From Duncaniella muris (GTDB taxonomy: Bacteria; Bacteroidota; Bacteroidia; Bacteroidales; Muribaculaceae), in the NCBI RefSeq assembly GCF_003024805.1, contig NZ_PUEC01000011.1, positions 32,046 through 96,045 of the forward strand: DNA of 64,000 bases. The letters run 5' to 3'. Below, piece after piece: positions 18,245 through 25,809 of this stretch (position 1 is its first letter; every line of letters starts with the position of its first letter). The notes beneath the pieces are model-generated. The model saw only the letters and a list, made by a program, of their open reading frames with translations, was not told the origin of the DNA and did no database searches. Both the position numbers and the translations under genes were made by a program.

Positions 18245-18379
18245 TAATTTTGCATCGAAATGCTTCTTAAGCAACCTTGAAATGGCTGTCTCTGCTTGCT
18301 TCGAATGCTCGGAATGGTGTGTCTGAGCGCAATTCCATGACGCTTCCCGGATGAGGCGGCTCGTTTTTTCAAGAAGGAA
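18245..18379 (+). ncRNA. Candidate small RNA or structured leader upstream of rlmN
   Basis: A TAATTTTG box (18245-18252) is followed by GCAT-CGAA-ATGC, then other short hairpins, and ends with a GAGC...GCTC arm enclosing CGCTTC-CCGGAT-GAGGCG before TTTTTT (18374-18379). That is how a 110-130-nt sRNA or an attenuator leader looks. There is no good -33 box, and no known family was recognised. If it is a leader, rlmN expression depends on read-through. Confidence 0.35.
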
Positions 18380-18436
18380 ACACGTTTTTATCGTTTAATT
18401 TTTAACTCGAAAGAGTTGCTTATATGCTCTGAATTT

Positions 18437-19531
18437 ATGGAAAAGCAGAATATGGTCCGCAAGCCGTTGATCGGCATGACTCTTGGTGAACTTGAATCTG
18501 TGGCCGCTGAGGCCGGACTCCGCCGTTTTGCCGCAAAGCAGATTGCGCGGAGGCTTTATGTGAACCGCTCGCAGTCTGTTTCCGAGATGACCGAACTGCC
18601 TAAGGCTTCGCGTGAGTGGCTTGAAGAGCATTATTGTGTGGGGCTGCAGGCACCGATAGCCGAGGCTCGGTCGACCGACGGTACAGTGAAGTATCTTTTC
18701 GCTACACGCGGGGAGGGCTTTGATTTTCTTGACGGGGGTGCCGGTGGGCGCGATGTTGAGGCAGTCTATATTCCCGACCGCGAGAGGGCCACTCTGTGTG
18801 TGTCATCGCAGGCCGGGTGTCGTATGGGCTGCCGCTTCTGCATGACGGGGCGCCAGGGTTTCCACGGCAATCTCACGGCTGCAGGCATCATCAATCAGGT
18901 GATGGCTATTCCGGAGAGCCGGACGCTTACAAACATAGTATTCATGGGGATGGGGGAGCCTATGGACAATATAGAAGAGGTTCTGAAAGCGGTGGAGGTG
19001 CTTACCGCGCCTTGGGGATTGGCCTGGAGTCCGAAGCGCATCACAGTGTCGAGCATCGGAAAGCTTGACGGTCTGCGCCGGCTGCTTGACGAGACCAAGG
19101 TGCATGTGGCCATCAGTGTCCACTCGCCGTTCAAGCAGGAACGCGAAGATCTGATGCCGGTTGAGAAGGCTTTCCCGGTGGCGGGAGTGATGGGTGTGAT
19201 GAAGAATTACGACTTTGCCCATCAGCGCAGGCTTTCGGCCGAATATATAATGTGGCGGGGGGTGAACGACGATCTTCGCCATGCTGATGCGCTGGCGCGT
19301 TTGCTCAAAGGGGTGGACTGCCGTGTCAACCTGATCCGCTTCCATGCTATTCCGGGTTTCGACCATGTCACGGCAGACACGGAAACAATGGAGCGTTTCC
19401 GTGACCGTCTCAATGAGCTCGGCGTGACCGCCACCATCCGCACATCGCGCGGCGAGGACATCGAGGCTGCATGCGGTATGCTCAGCGGTAAGGAGGGAGC
19501 CGTGGAAAAAGAAGGGGTTGCGAATTGTTAA
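18437..19531 (+). CDS. rlmN: 23S rRNA (adenine-C2)-methyltransferase RlmN
   Basis: Radical-SAM enzyme that methylates A2503 of 23S rRNA (and A37 of some tRNAs), which fine-tunes the peptide exit tunnel. 364 residues from the ATG at 18437. It shows the cluster-binding motif C128-x3-C132-x2-C135 in AGCRMGCRFC, the family markers VFMGMGEPMDN and ITVSSIGK, and the second catalytic Cys near the end in EAACGM. An in-frame TTG seven codons upstream is less likely. A GNRA-like hairpin AACTC-GAAA-GAGTT (18402-18415) sits just upstream of that TTG. Confidence 0.95.
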   Translation: MEKQNMVRKPLIGMTLGELESVAAEAGLRRFAAKQIARRLYVNRSQSVSEMTELPKASREWLEEHYCVGLQAPIAEARSTDGTVKYLFATRGEGFDFLDGGAGGRDVEAVYIPDRERATLCVSSQAGCRMGCRFCMTGRQGFHGNLTAAGIINQVMAIPESRTLTNIVFMGMGEPMDNIEEVLKAVEVLTAPWGLAWSPKRITVSSIGKLDGLRRLLDETKVHVAISVHSPFKQEREDLMPVEKAFPVAGVMGVMKNYDFAHQRRLSAEYIMWRGVNDDLRHADALARLLKGVDCRVNLIRFHAIPGFDHVTADTETMERFRDRLNELGVTATIRTSRGEDIEAACGMLSGKEGAVEKEGVANC

Positions 19532-19544
19532 AAAACAACAAAAA

Positions 19545-19668
19545 GGCTTTGTGGGCCAGTGCATAACTGAACCAATCATAGGTGTCGCAGGTTGTGTCTT
19601 ATGGACAGCGTGCAAGAGCGTAACGACTATCTGTCAGACCTTGAAAGCAGCAATTTAATTAAAAATTA
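19545..19668 (+). ncRNA. Candidate structured RNA between rlmN and pckA
   Basis: The stretch can form TGTC-TTATG-GACA and the alternative pairing GACAG...CTGTC, then reads CTGTCAGACCTTGAAAGCAGC. The last part recalls the SRP RNA tip (GTCAGGTCC...GGAAGCAGC), but it is about three nt shorter between the two conserved parts, and no matching long stem is seen. It may be an unusual SRP-type RNA, another RNA, or chance. Confidence 0.3.
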
Positions 19669-19676
19669 TTAATAGA

Positions 19677-19700
19677 GAAAAATTTCTTTAATTTGCCGGC
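19677..19700 (+). promoter_or_regulatory. 24-nt conserved block upstream of pckA
   Basis: Starts GAAAAATTTC and ends TGCCGGC. It matches the block at 25495-25518 upstream of mdh with one mismatch. It contains two small palindromes (GAAA-AA-TTTC and GCCGGC) and ends 20 nt before the pckA -7 box, in the place of a -33 box. Confidence 0.55.
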
Positions 19701-19720
19701 TCTATACCGAAAAAAGTAAG

Positions 19721-19728
19721 TAACTTTG
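19721..19728 (+). promoter_or_regulatory. -7 box of pckA promoter
   Basis: TAACTTTG followed by CA, 97 nt before the pckA ATG. No TTTG at 19-20 nt upstream; that place is taken by the GCCGGC end of the conserved block. Confidence 0.65.
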
Positions 19729-19824
19729 CAAGCGGATAAAAAGGACCTTCCTCAAGGTTAAAAGATTATCAATTTTAGGAACAATAATTATCAATTTCAT
19801 ATCAAACACTCTACTTTAACGACA

Positions 19825-21423
19825 ATGAGTACAATTGATTTATCCCAGTACGGCATCACCGGTGCGAAGGTGATCCACAACCCCAGCTACGATCAGCTTT
19901 TCATCGACGAAACCAACCCTGAGCTCACCGGCTACGAAAAAGGTCAGGAAACTGAACTCGGTGCTGTCAATGTGATGACAGGTATCTACACCGGCCGTTC
20001 GCCCAAGGACAAATTCTTCGTGAAGGACGAAACCAGCGCAAACTCAATCTGGTGGACTTCTGAAGAGTATAAGAATGACAACAAGCCCATCACTCCCGAA
20101 GCCTGGAAAGCCCTCAAGGCAATCGCCGACAAGGAACTTTCAGACAAGCCTCTCTATGTTGTAGACGCATTCTGCGGAACCAACCCCGACACTCGTCTTT
20201 CTGTACGCTTCGTAATGGAAGTGGCATGGCAGGCTCACTTCGTGACCAACATGTTCATCCGTCCCACCGAAGAAGAACTCAAGAACTTCAAGCCCGACTT
20301 CGTTGTTCTCAACGCATCAAAGGCTAAGGTAGAAAACTGGAAAGAACTCGGCATCAACTCTGAAACCTGCGTTGCCTTCAACCTCACCGAACGCATGCAG
20401 CTCATCATCAACACCTGGTATGGCGGCGAGATGAAGAAGGGTATGTTCTCACTCATGAACTACTACAACCCTCTCCGCGGCATCGCTTCAATGCACTGCT
20501 CGGCCAACACCGACAAGCAGGGCGAAAACACCGCTATCTTCTTCGGCCTCTCAGGCACAGGCAAGACCACCCTTTCAACCGATCCGAAGCGTCTGCTCAT
20601 CGGTGACGACGAACACGGCTGGGACGACAACGGTGTCTTCAACTACGAAGGCGGCTGCTACGCCAAGGTCATCAACCTCGACAAGGAAAGCGAACCCGAT
20701 ATCTACAACGCTATCACTCGCGACGCTCTTCTCGAAAACGTTACTGTTGACGCTAACGGCAAGATCGACTTCACTGACAAGAGCGTTACCGAGAACACCC
20801 GCGTAAGCTACCCCATCAACCACATCAAGAACATCATCGTTCCTTCTCGCGGTCCTGCCGCAAAGAACGTCATCTTCCTGTCGGCTGACGCATTCGGTGT
20901 GCTTCCTCCCGTTTCTATCCTGACTCCGGAACAGACCAAGTACTACTTCCTCTCAGGCTTCACCAGCAAGCTCGCCGGTACAGAACGTGGCATCACTGAG
21001 CCTACTCCCACTTTCTCTGCATGCTTCGGCGCAGCCTTCCTTTCGCTCCACCCCACCAAATACGCTGAAGAACTCGTTAAGCGTATGGAACAGAGCGGCG
21101 CAAAGGCATATCTCGTGAACACCGGCTGGAACGGTACTGGCAAGCGTATCTCTATCCGCGACACCCGTGGTATCATCGACGCTATCCTCGACGGTTCTAT
21201 CCTCAAGGCTCCCACCAAGCAGCTCCCCATCTTCGACTTCACCATTCCTACCGAACTCCCCGGTGTTGATCCCAAGATCCTTGATCCGCGCGACACCTAC
21301 ACCGATCCCGCAGAATGGACCAAGAAGGCTGACAAACTCGCTGAAATGTTCATCAACAACTTCAAAAAGTTCGAAGGCCACGAAGCAGGCAAGGCTCTCG
21401 TTGCTGCTGGCCCCCAGCTCTAA
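19825..21423 (+). CDS. pckA: Phosphoenolpyruvate carboxykinase (ATP)
   Basis: Interconverts oxaloacetate + ATP and PEP + CO2 + ADP. In Bacteroidales it mainly runs towards oxaloacetate, fixing CO2 on the path to succinate. 532 residues, the usual length. Seen: [10 protein letters not shown] near the N-terminus, the P-loop [11 protein letters not shown] (about 240-250), the DDEHGWD motif with [10 protein letters not shown] and NTGWNGTG near the C-terminus. Codon choice is strongly biased to C-ending codons, typical of high expression. It is monocistronic with its own promoter and terminator. The gene shares a 24-nt upstream block with mdh. Confidence 0.97.
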   Translation: MSTIDLSQYGITGAKVIHNPSYDQLFIDETNPELTGYEKGQETELGAVNVMTGIYTGRSPKDKFFVKDETSANSIWWTSEEYKNDNKPITPEAWKALKAIADKELSDKPLYVVDAFCGTNPDTRLSVRFVMEVAWQAHFVTNMFIRPTEEELKNFKPDFVVLNASKAKVENWKELGINSETCVAFNLTERMQLIINTWYGGEMKKGMFSLMNYYNPLRGIASMHCSANTDKQGENTAIFFGLSGTGKTTLSTDPKRLLIGDDEHGWDDNGVFNYEGGCYAKVINLDKESEPDIYNAITRDALLENVTVDANGKIDFTDKSVTENTRVSYPINHIKNIIVPSRGPAAKNVIFLSADAFGVLPPVSILTPEQTKYYFLSGFTSKLAGTERGITEPTPTFSACFGAAFLSLHPTKYAEELVKRMEQSGAKAYLVNTGWNGTGKRISIRDTRGIIDAILDGSILKAPTKQLPIFDFTIPTELPGVDPKILDPRDTYTDPAEWTKKADKLAEMFINNFKKFEGHEAGKALVAAGPQL

Positions 21424-21467
21424 AAACCATAACTCTTGCTTTCACGCGAAAGCAATGACTTGATAAG

Positions 21468-21507
21468 GTCACGGCCCGCCGGTCCCGGCAGGCCGTGACT
21501 GTTTTTT
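21468..21507 (+). terminator. Terminator of pckA
   Basis: GTCACGGCC pairs with GGCCGTGAC (21468-21499) and is followed by TTTTTT at 21502-21507. Confidence 0.9.
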
Positions 21508-21553
21508 ATAGCTTGGTATTAAACAATCCGTTATACCGGCATGGCCGTTGGGA

Positions 21554-21585
21554 TTTGGCCCGGATGCAGGAAATAATTATTTTTG
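21554..21585 (+). promoter_or_regulatory. Promoter of the TlpA-like gene (TTTG-N20-TATTTTTG)
   Basis: TTTG at 21554-21557 and TATTTTTG at 21578-21585 with 20 nt between them. The implied start of transcription (about 21592) rules out the in-frame start codons upstream. Confidence 0.75.
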
Positions 21586-21613
21586 CAGAAAGCTAACAGA
21601 AGACCGACTGACG

Positions 21614-22801
21614 ATGGATAAAGTTTTTACACTGACTGTCGGACGCATGGTCCGCATTATAATTGTGGTCGCCGCTCTGCTGCTGACGGCTGTCAGGGGG
21701 TGGGGAAAGGATAATTTTGTCATGTCCGGCCGGTTGGATGGAGTGGACAAGGACGTGCTGCTGATCGAATACATCTCTTTTGAACCTGACAGGAAGATGG
21801 TGCGTAAGCGCGTGCCGGTCAGGGATGGTTATTTTGAGTTTTCGGCATCTCTGAAAAATGCCTGGCTTGCCCGGATAAGGCTTAAGTCTGTGCCGGAGAA
21901 GGACAACAAAGGATTTTCAATATTTTTTGTGCCTGACGAGACTCTTGTTTTAAGGGGAGATCTTCGCCGTGAGCAGGAGCTTTATAAAGTAAAGGTGGGC
22001 GGGAGTGAATATTACGAAGATCTGGCCAAGGTCAGGGAATTTGTGCGTCCTTTTCAGGAGGAGCTCGCGGCTGCCGTCATGGAATATAATGACGGGCTTG
22101 CCTCCGGGGGTGACAGAGTGGCGCTCTTGCGCGGGCGCCAGAAATCCGAACAGCAGATCAATGACCGTTACCGGGCTGTGCGCGAGGCTTATGTCATGTC
22201 TCATCCTGAAAGTGAGGCAGCCTATAGTCTTGTGCAGCTTGATGACAGATGGGGGATAGCGGCCATTGAGAACCTGAAGCCGGAAGTCCGTGACGGCCGG
22301 TTCGGGCGCAAGATCGCGCAGGATCTTAAGGTGATGCAGCTGATGTCACTTCAGAGAATGGCCGCCAAAACCCGTCCTGCGGCACTGCTTGCGCAGGGAC
22401 GGCAGATGCCTCCTTTCAGACTGCGCAAGCCGGAGGGTGGTACCTTCTCGTCAGATTCGCTGATAGGGAAATATACCGTGATTGACTTCTGGGGATCGTG
22501 GTGCATATGGTGCATCCGAGGTATTCCGAGAATGAAAAAGTGTCATGAACGCTATGCCGACCGTCTCAATATAGTCAGCATAGCCTGCTCTGACACGGAA
22601 GAAGGCTGGCGAAGCGCCTTGAAAAAGAACCGTATGCCCTGGACACAGGTGATCAGCGATGACCGCACTGTCGAAGCCGCATATAATGTGAAAGCCTATC
22701 CTACCAAGGTTGTCATTGATCCTGACGGAGTGGTTCTGCGCTCTTTCAGGGGCGAGGGAGAGGATTTTTATGATTATCTTGAAGAACTCCTCGGCGATTA
22801 G
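21614..22801 (+). CDS. TlpA-like thioredoxin-fold protein with DUF4369-type N-terminal domain
   Basis: 395 residues. An N-terminal hydrophobic segment (about 12-27) acts as signal or anchor, followed by a beta-rich domain (FVMSGRLDGVDKDVLLIEYIS...) of the DUF4369 type, a helical middle, and a thioredoxin-like domain from about 257 with the active site W-C297-I-W-C300. The redox partner is unknown; periplasmic disulfide reduction is likely. The ATG at 21614 is chosen because it follows the promoter. It lies alone between the pckA terminator and the broken GH78 region. Confidence 0.85.
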   Translation: MDKVFTLTVGRMVRIIIVVAALLLTAVRGWGKDNFVMSGRLDGVDKDVLLIEYISFEPDRKMVRKRVPVRDGYFEFSASLKNAWLARIRLKSVPEKDNKGFSIFFVPDETLVLRGDLRREQELYKVKVGGSEYYEDLAKVREFVRPFQEELAAAVMEYNDGLASGGDRVALLRGRQKSEQQINDRYRAVREAYVMSHPESEAAYSLVQLDDRWGIAAIENLKPEVRDGRFGRKIAQDLKVMQLMSLQRMAAKTRPAALLAQGRQMPPFRLRKPEGGTFSSDSLIGKYTVIDFWGSWCIWCIRGIPRMKKCHERYADRLNIVSIACSDTEEGWRSALKKNRMPWTQVISDDRTVEAAYNVKAYPTKVVIDPDGVVLRSFRGEGEDFYDYLEELLGD

Positions 22802-22906
22802 AATGTGGGGTGGGGGGATAGCCGGAAGCAGGTTACCTTCCGTGCTCTCATGCTGAGAATGGTTGTTTGCTGACTGGCGGTGTGAAAATCTCGCGGATTT
22901 TCAGTA

Positions 22907-22950
22907 AGAGGGTGTTTCATAACAATAGTTAAAATCTGAGCGAAAGATTT
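22907..22950 (+). repeat. End fragment of the MITE-like repeat
   Basis: 44 nt, AGAGGGTGTTTCATAACAA... to GCGAAAGATTT, matching the reverse complement of the right end of the copy at 44399-44720 with one difference. It stops abruptly at the beginning of the GH78 fragment, so it marks a breakpoint. A small hairpin GAAAATC-TCGCG-GATTTTC (22883-22902) lies just before it. Confidence 0.8.
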
Positions 22951-22951
22951 T

Positions 22952-23490
22952 GCCCTTCACCAGGGGCGTGAAGCAGATGCCGCCGAGTGGGATGCACTGC
23001 GTTCAAAGTCTGTGGAGGCCTTTAACGGCCGCTTCCTGACATGCCACCGCGGAACATCGCCGGTGCCCGGCCATCCGCTTTACCCTGACAGCGTCTACTA
23101 TGGCAACAACACTGCTACCGCCAATCTGCTCCCTATGGCATTCGGCATCGTGCCTGACTCTCTGCGCGGGGAAGTGGCCAGGCAGGTAGTGGCAAATGTC
23201 ATCACCCGCAACAATGGCCATGTGCCATGTGGCGTGATAGGTATCTCATGGCTGCTGAGGGGATTGTCTGACAACGGATTTGCTGATGTGGCCTATCTGA
23301 TAGCCACGAATAAAAGCTATCCGTCATGGGGATATATGACTGAAAACGGGGCGACTACCATCTGGGAACTCTGGAACGGCGACAAGGCCGCGCCGTCGAT
23401 GAACAGCGGCAATCATGTGATGCTGCTCGGCGATCTGCTGCCGTGGTGTTTCGAGCATCTTGCCGGAATAGCACCCGGTGCCGACGGACT
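22952..23490 (+). pseudogene. Remnant of a GH78 alpha-L-rhamnosidase (C-terminal catalytic part)
   Basis: About 180 codons without a start codon of its own. The frame encodes the end of a GH78 (alpha/alpha)6 barrel: NNTATANLLPMAFGIVP, HVPCGVIGISWLLRGLSD, PSWGYMTENGATTIWELWNG and SGNHVMLLGDLLPWCFEHLAGI. Whole enzymes have 700-1000 residues, so the N-terminal three quarters are gone. The left border is the repeat fragment at 22950 and the right border is a fusion with a sialidase-like tail. No promoter is seen. The remnant suggests a lost rhamnogalacturonan utilisation locus. Confidence 0.85.
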
Positions 23491-23667
23491 CCGCTGTGCA
23501 TAGCTGTTAGTGACGATGGTGAGACATGGCGTCATGAACTGACGCTTGAAAATTCGCCGGTCAGCCAGTATTCCTATCCGGCCATCATCCAGGGCCGTGA
23601 CGGTAAGGTGCATTGCGTCTACACCTGGCGCCGTCAGCGTGTAGCATATAAGCAGATTGATCTGTAG
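23488..23667 (+). pseudogene. Remnant of a sialidase/BNR-type glycosidase (C-terminal end)
   Basis: In a different frame from the GH78 piece, the DNA encodes PLCIAVSDDGETWRHELTL followed by YSYPAIIQGRDGKVHCVYTWRR and ends at a normal stop (23665-23667). The Asp-box (SDDGETW) and the PAIIQ..DG..H..YTWRR ending are typical of sialidase-like six-bladed propellers. Only about 59 codons are left. The join with the GH78 piece (about 23478-23490) looks like a simple deletion across two neighbouring genes. Confidence 0.75.
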
Positions 23668-23701
23668 GGAGTTCAGACAGAACAGTTGGCTGCAAAACAT
23701 T

Positions 23702-23750
23702 ATTCCGGTCCGCAGGTCGCAGAAAATGGTCTGCGTCTGTGGGCCGGAAT
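23702..23750 (+). terminator. Hairpin after the sialidase remnant
   Basis: ATTCCGG(T)CC pairs with GGGCCGGAAT around an inner CAG...CTG stem. There is no proper T run; probably the old terminator of the lost locus. The rest of 23668-23837 shows nothing else. Confidence 0.4.
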
Positions 23751-23837
23751 TATAATAATATATGTATGGAGGTTGCCGGGTCAGGCTCCGGGCATGCGTG
23801 CGTCAGGCGTAGCTACCCGGCTATGGGACAACTCCTG

Positions 23838-24269
23838 TTATTTCGGTAGGTAAGGGGTGATGAAGTCTATAAACTGGCTTTTCTCCATGAACCCGACAGC
23901 CGATTTGACCGTGCCGTCAGGCATCAGTACGGTCAGCTGAGGGATGGAGCTGACCTCAAACATGCGGGCGAGTTCGGACGATTTGTCGACATCGACTGAC
24001 ATGAATATGGCTTTGCCATGATATTCCTTGGCTACTTCTTCAAAAATGGGTGCGAAGCGCTGGCATGGACCACACCAGACAGCGTTGAAGTCGATGATGG
24101 TAGGGAGGGTTTCGTGGGGAGTGATGGCGGTAAGCGGAGCATCCTTGGCAGGTGCTGCAGTGGTGGTCGCTTCGGACTGAGAAGCTGAAGACTTTTCTCT
24201 GTTCCCGCAGGCTGCAAGGCAGAGGCAAAGGCAGAGAGAGACGGAGAGAGTGAGGTGCCTGAATGTCAT
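23838..24269 (-). CDS. Thioredoxin-like lipoprotein
   Basis: 143 residues. Lipoprotein signal peptide with lipobox LAAC21, a Ser/Thr/Ala-rich linker (22-50), then a thioredoxin fold with the active site W-C66-G-P-C69 and the cis-Pro in SSIPQLTV. Likely a periplasm-facing thiol oxidoreductase anchored to a membrane. The ATG at 24269 was chosen over upstream starts because the signal peptide begins there. It follows mdh on the same strand but is separated from it by a terminator. Confidence 0.88.
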   Translation of the reverse strand: MTFRHLTLSVSLCLCLCLAACGNREKSSASQSEATTTAAPAKDAPLTAITPHETLPTIIDFNAVWCGPCQRFAPIFEEVAKEYHGKAIFMSVDVDKSSELARMFEVSSIPQLTVLMPDGTVKSAVGFMEKSQFIDFITPYLPK

Positions 24270-24320
24270 AGTCAATAGAGTTTGATTGGTTGCCCTGGTG
24301 GCATTTGTTTTGAATTGTTT

Positions 24321-24387
24321 ATAAAAAGCCCGCACTTCAGCGGCTCGGCAGAGAGCTGAGGCTCCTGCGGGCAGAGAAGTGCGGGCT
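24321..24387 (-). terminator. Terminator of mdh
   Basis: AGCCCGCACTTC (24327-24338) pairs with GAAGTGCGGGCT (24376-24387). On the minus strand the stem is followed by TTTTTAT. The loop includes a second small hairpin. Confidence 0.85.
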
Positions 24388-24448
24388 GTCGGTTTATTCT
24401 GAACCGGTCATGCGGCCTCAAGCGGCCACAGACCATCCGGAAAATCTA

Positions 24449-25384
24449 TCAGAGAGCACCGGCGAGAGCGGCGTTTGTCTTGTGGACAGCTTCCGCACTT
24501 TTGTGGAAGAGGTCTTTTTCTTCATCGTTGAGGTCAAATTCAACGATTTTTTCGATGCCGTCCTTGCCGAGGATACAGGGAACACCGATGCAGAGGTCTT
24601 TTTCACCGTATTCGCCGTCGAGAAGGGCTGAGCAGCTGATGAGTTTCTTTTCGTTGTGGAGAACGGCCTTGACAACCTGTGCTCCAGCCGCACCGGGAGC
24701 ATACCATGCAGATGTTCCGAGGAGCTTGGTGAGAGTGGCACCGCCCACCATAGTGTCAGCAGCGATCTTGGCGAGCTGCTCTGCGGGGAGGTAGTTGGTG
24801 GCGGGAACACCGCGGTAAGCGGCATAGCGCACGAGGGGGATCATTGTGGTGTCGCCGTGGCCGCCGATCACGATGCCTTCGATTTCGTTGGGATTGGCGT
24901 TGAGGCCGAGAGAGAGATAATATTTGAAGCGTGCACTGTCAAGAGCACCGCCCATGCCGATGATGCGGTTTTTGGGCAGACCGCTCACCTTGTGGATGAG
25001 GTAGGTCATGGTGTCCATCGGGTTCGAGATGCAGACAATGATAGCGTTGGGAGAGTGCTTGAGGAGCTGATCGGTAACAGACTTCACAATGCCTGCGTTT
25101 ACGCCGATGAGTTCTTCGCGGGTCATGCCGGGCTTGCGGGGAATACCGGAGGTGATGACAACAACATCAGAACCGGCAGTCATTTCATAATCGTTGGTGA
25201 CACCTACCAGGCGGGTGTTGATGTTGAGAATGTTGGCGGTCTGCATGATGTCCATAGCCTTTCCTTCAGCAACACCTTCTTTGATGTCGAGAAGAACCAC
25301 TTCGTCAGCAATGCCCTGCTTTACGAGCACGTCAGCACAAGTAGCGCCCACATTACCGGCGCCTACAACTGTAACCTTTGACAT
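24449..25384 (-). CDS. mdh: Malate dehydrogenase
   Basis: NAD-dependent reduction of oxaloacetate to malate on the reductive branch to fumarate and succinate. 311 residues of the LDH-like MDH type: Rossmann motif VVGAGNVGATCA (5-16), the substrate loop with R in SGIPRKPGMTREEL, NPMD, and the catalytic His in IGGHGDTTMIP. It works after PEP carboxykinase in the same pathway; pckA is 3.6 kb away in opposite orientation. A minus-strand TATATTTG (25453-25460) is a likely -7 box, and the 24-nt block shared with pckA lies 111 nt upstream of the ATG. Confidence 0.96.
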   Translation of the reverse strand: MSKVTVVGAGNVGATCADVLVKQGIADEVVLLDIKEGVAEGKAMDIMQTANILNINTRLVGVTNDYEMTAGSDVVVITSGIPRKPGMTREELIGVNAGIVKSVTDQLLKHSPNAIIVCISNPMDTMTYLIHKVSGLPKNRIIGMGGALDSARFKYYLSLGLNANPNEIEGIVIGGHGDTTMIPLVRYAAYRGVPATNYLPAEQLAKIAADTMVGGATLTKLLGTSAWYAPGAAGAQVVKAVLHNEKKLISCSALLDGEYGEKDLCIGVPCILGKDGIEKIVEFDLNDEEKDLFHKSAEAVHKTNAALAGAL

Positions 25385-25452
25385 AAGAAATTGATTTTTG
25401 GAAATTTATAGAATTGAATGATAAAAATTGGCTGTTGGAAATTTATCCTTTG

Positions 25453-25460
25453 CAAATATA
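25453..25460 (-). promoter_or_regulatory. Probable -7 box of mdh
   Basis: The minus strand reads TATATTTG followed by CA, 69 nt before the mdh ATG. No good -33 box. Confidence 0.5.
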
Positions 25461-25494
25461 CGGAAAAGATTTCGACCCTTGGCTATAAATTGAT

Positions 25495-25518
25495 GAAAAA
25501 TTTCTTTAATATGCCGGC
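25495..25518. promoter_or_regulatory. 24-nt conserved block upstream of mdh
   Basis: Identical to the block upstream of pckA (19677-19700) except for one base. It lies in the 425-nt region between mdh and the SusC-like gene. The shared strand is plus, so relative to mdh the block is inverted compared with pckA; the palindromic halves may make orientation unimportant. Confidence 0.5.
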
Positions 25519-25698
25519 AGGGAGAGAGCCGGCGAATTCCGGACCAGCCCAGGTGTCTTTGTGTTTGCCGGAATGGTTGAGATAATGTTAATTTTAACTC
25601 TTTTGTGTTAAAAGAGTGTTAACCGCTGTCATTTTGTCGATAAAGATCTTCTGGACATTCAGATTTAGTATGATTTGGTAGCTTTTTTTAAGCAAAAG

Positions 25699-25730
25699 TT
25701 TGTTTAATCTAAATTCATTACCTATATTTG
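25699..25730 (+). promoter_or_regulatory. Promoter of the SusC/SusD locus (TTTG-N20-TATATTTG)
   Basis: TTTG at 25699-25702 and TATATTTG at 25723-25730, 20 nt apart. The ATG of the SusC-like gene follows 80 nt later. Between this and mdh (25385-25698) I see only the mdh -7 box and the conserved 24-nt block. Confidence 0.75.
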
Positions 25731-25809
25731 CAATGTCGCTGTTTGTCCTATTGGGCATACCTACACATGAAAAATAAACCAATCAAGTAAATTTAACCTT
25801 ATCGAAAGT

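Noticed and set aside
22952..23503. GH78 piece as an intact small gene
   Set aside because: No start codon or promoter of its own, and only the last part of the catalytic barrel is present.
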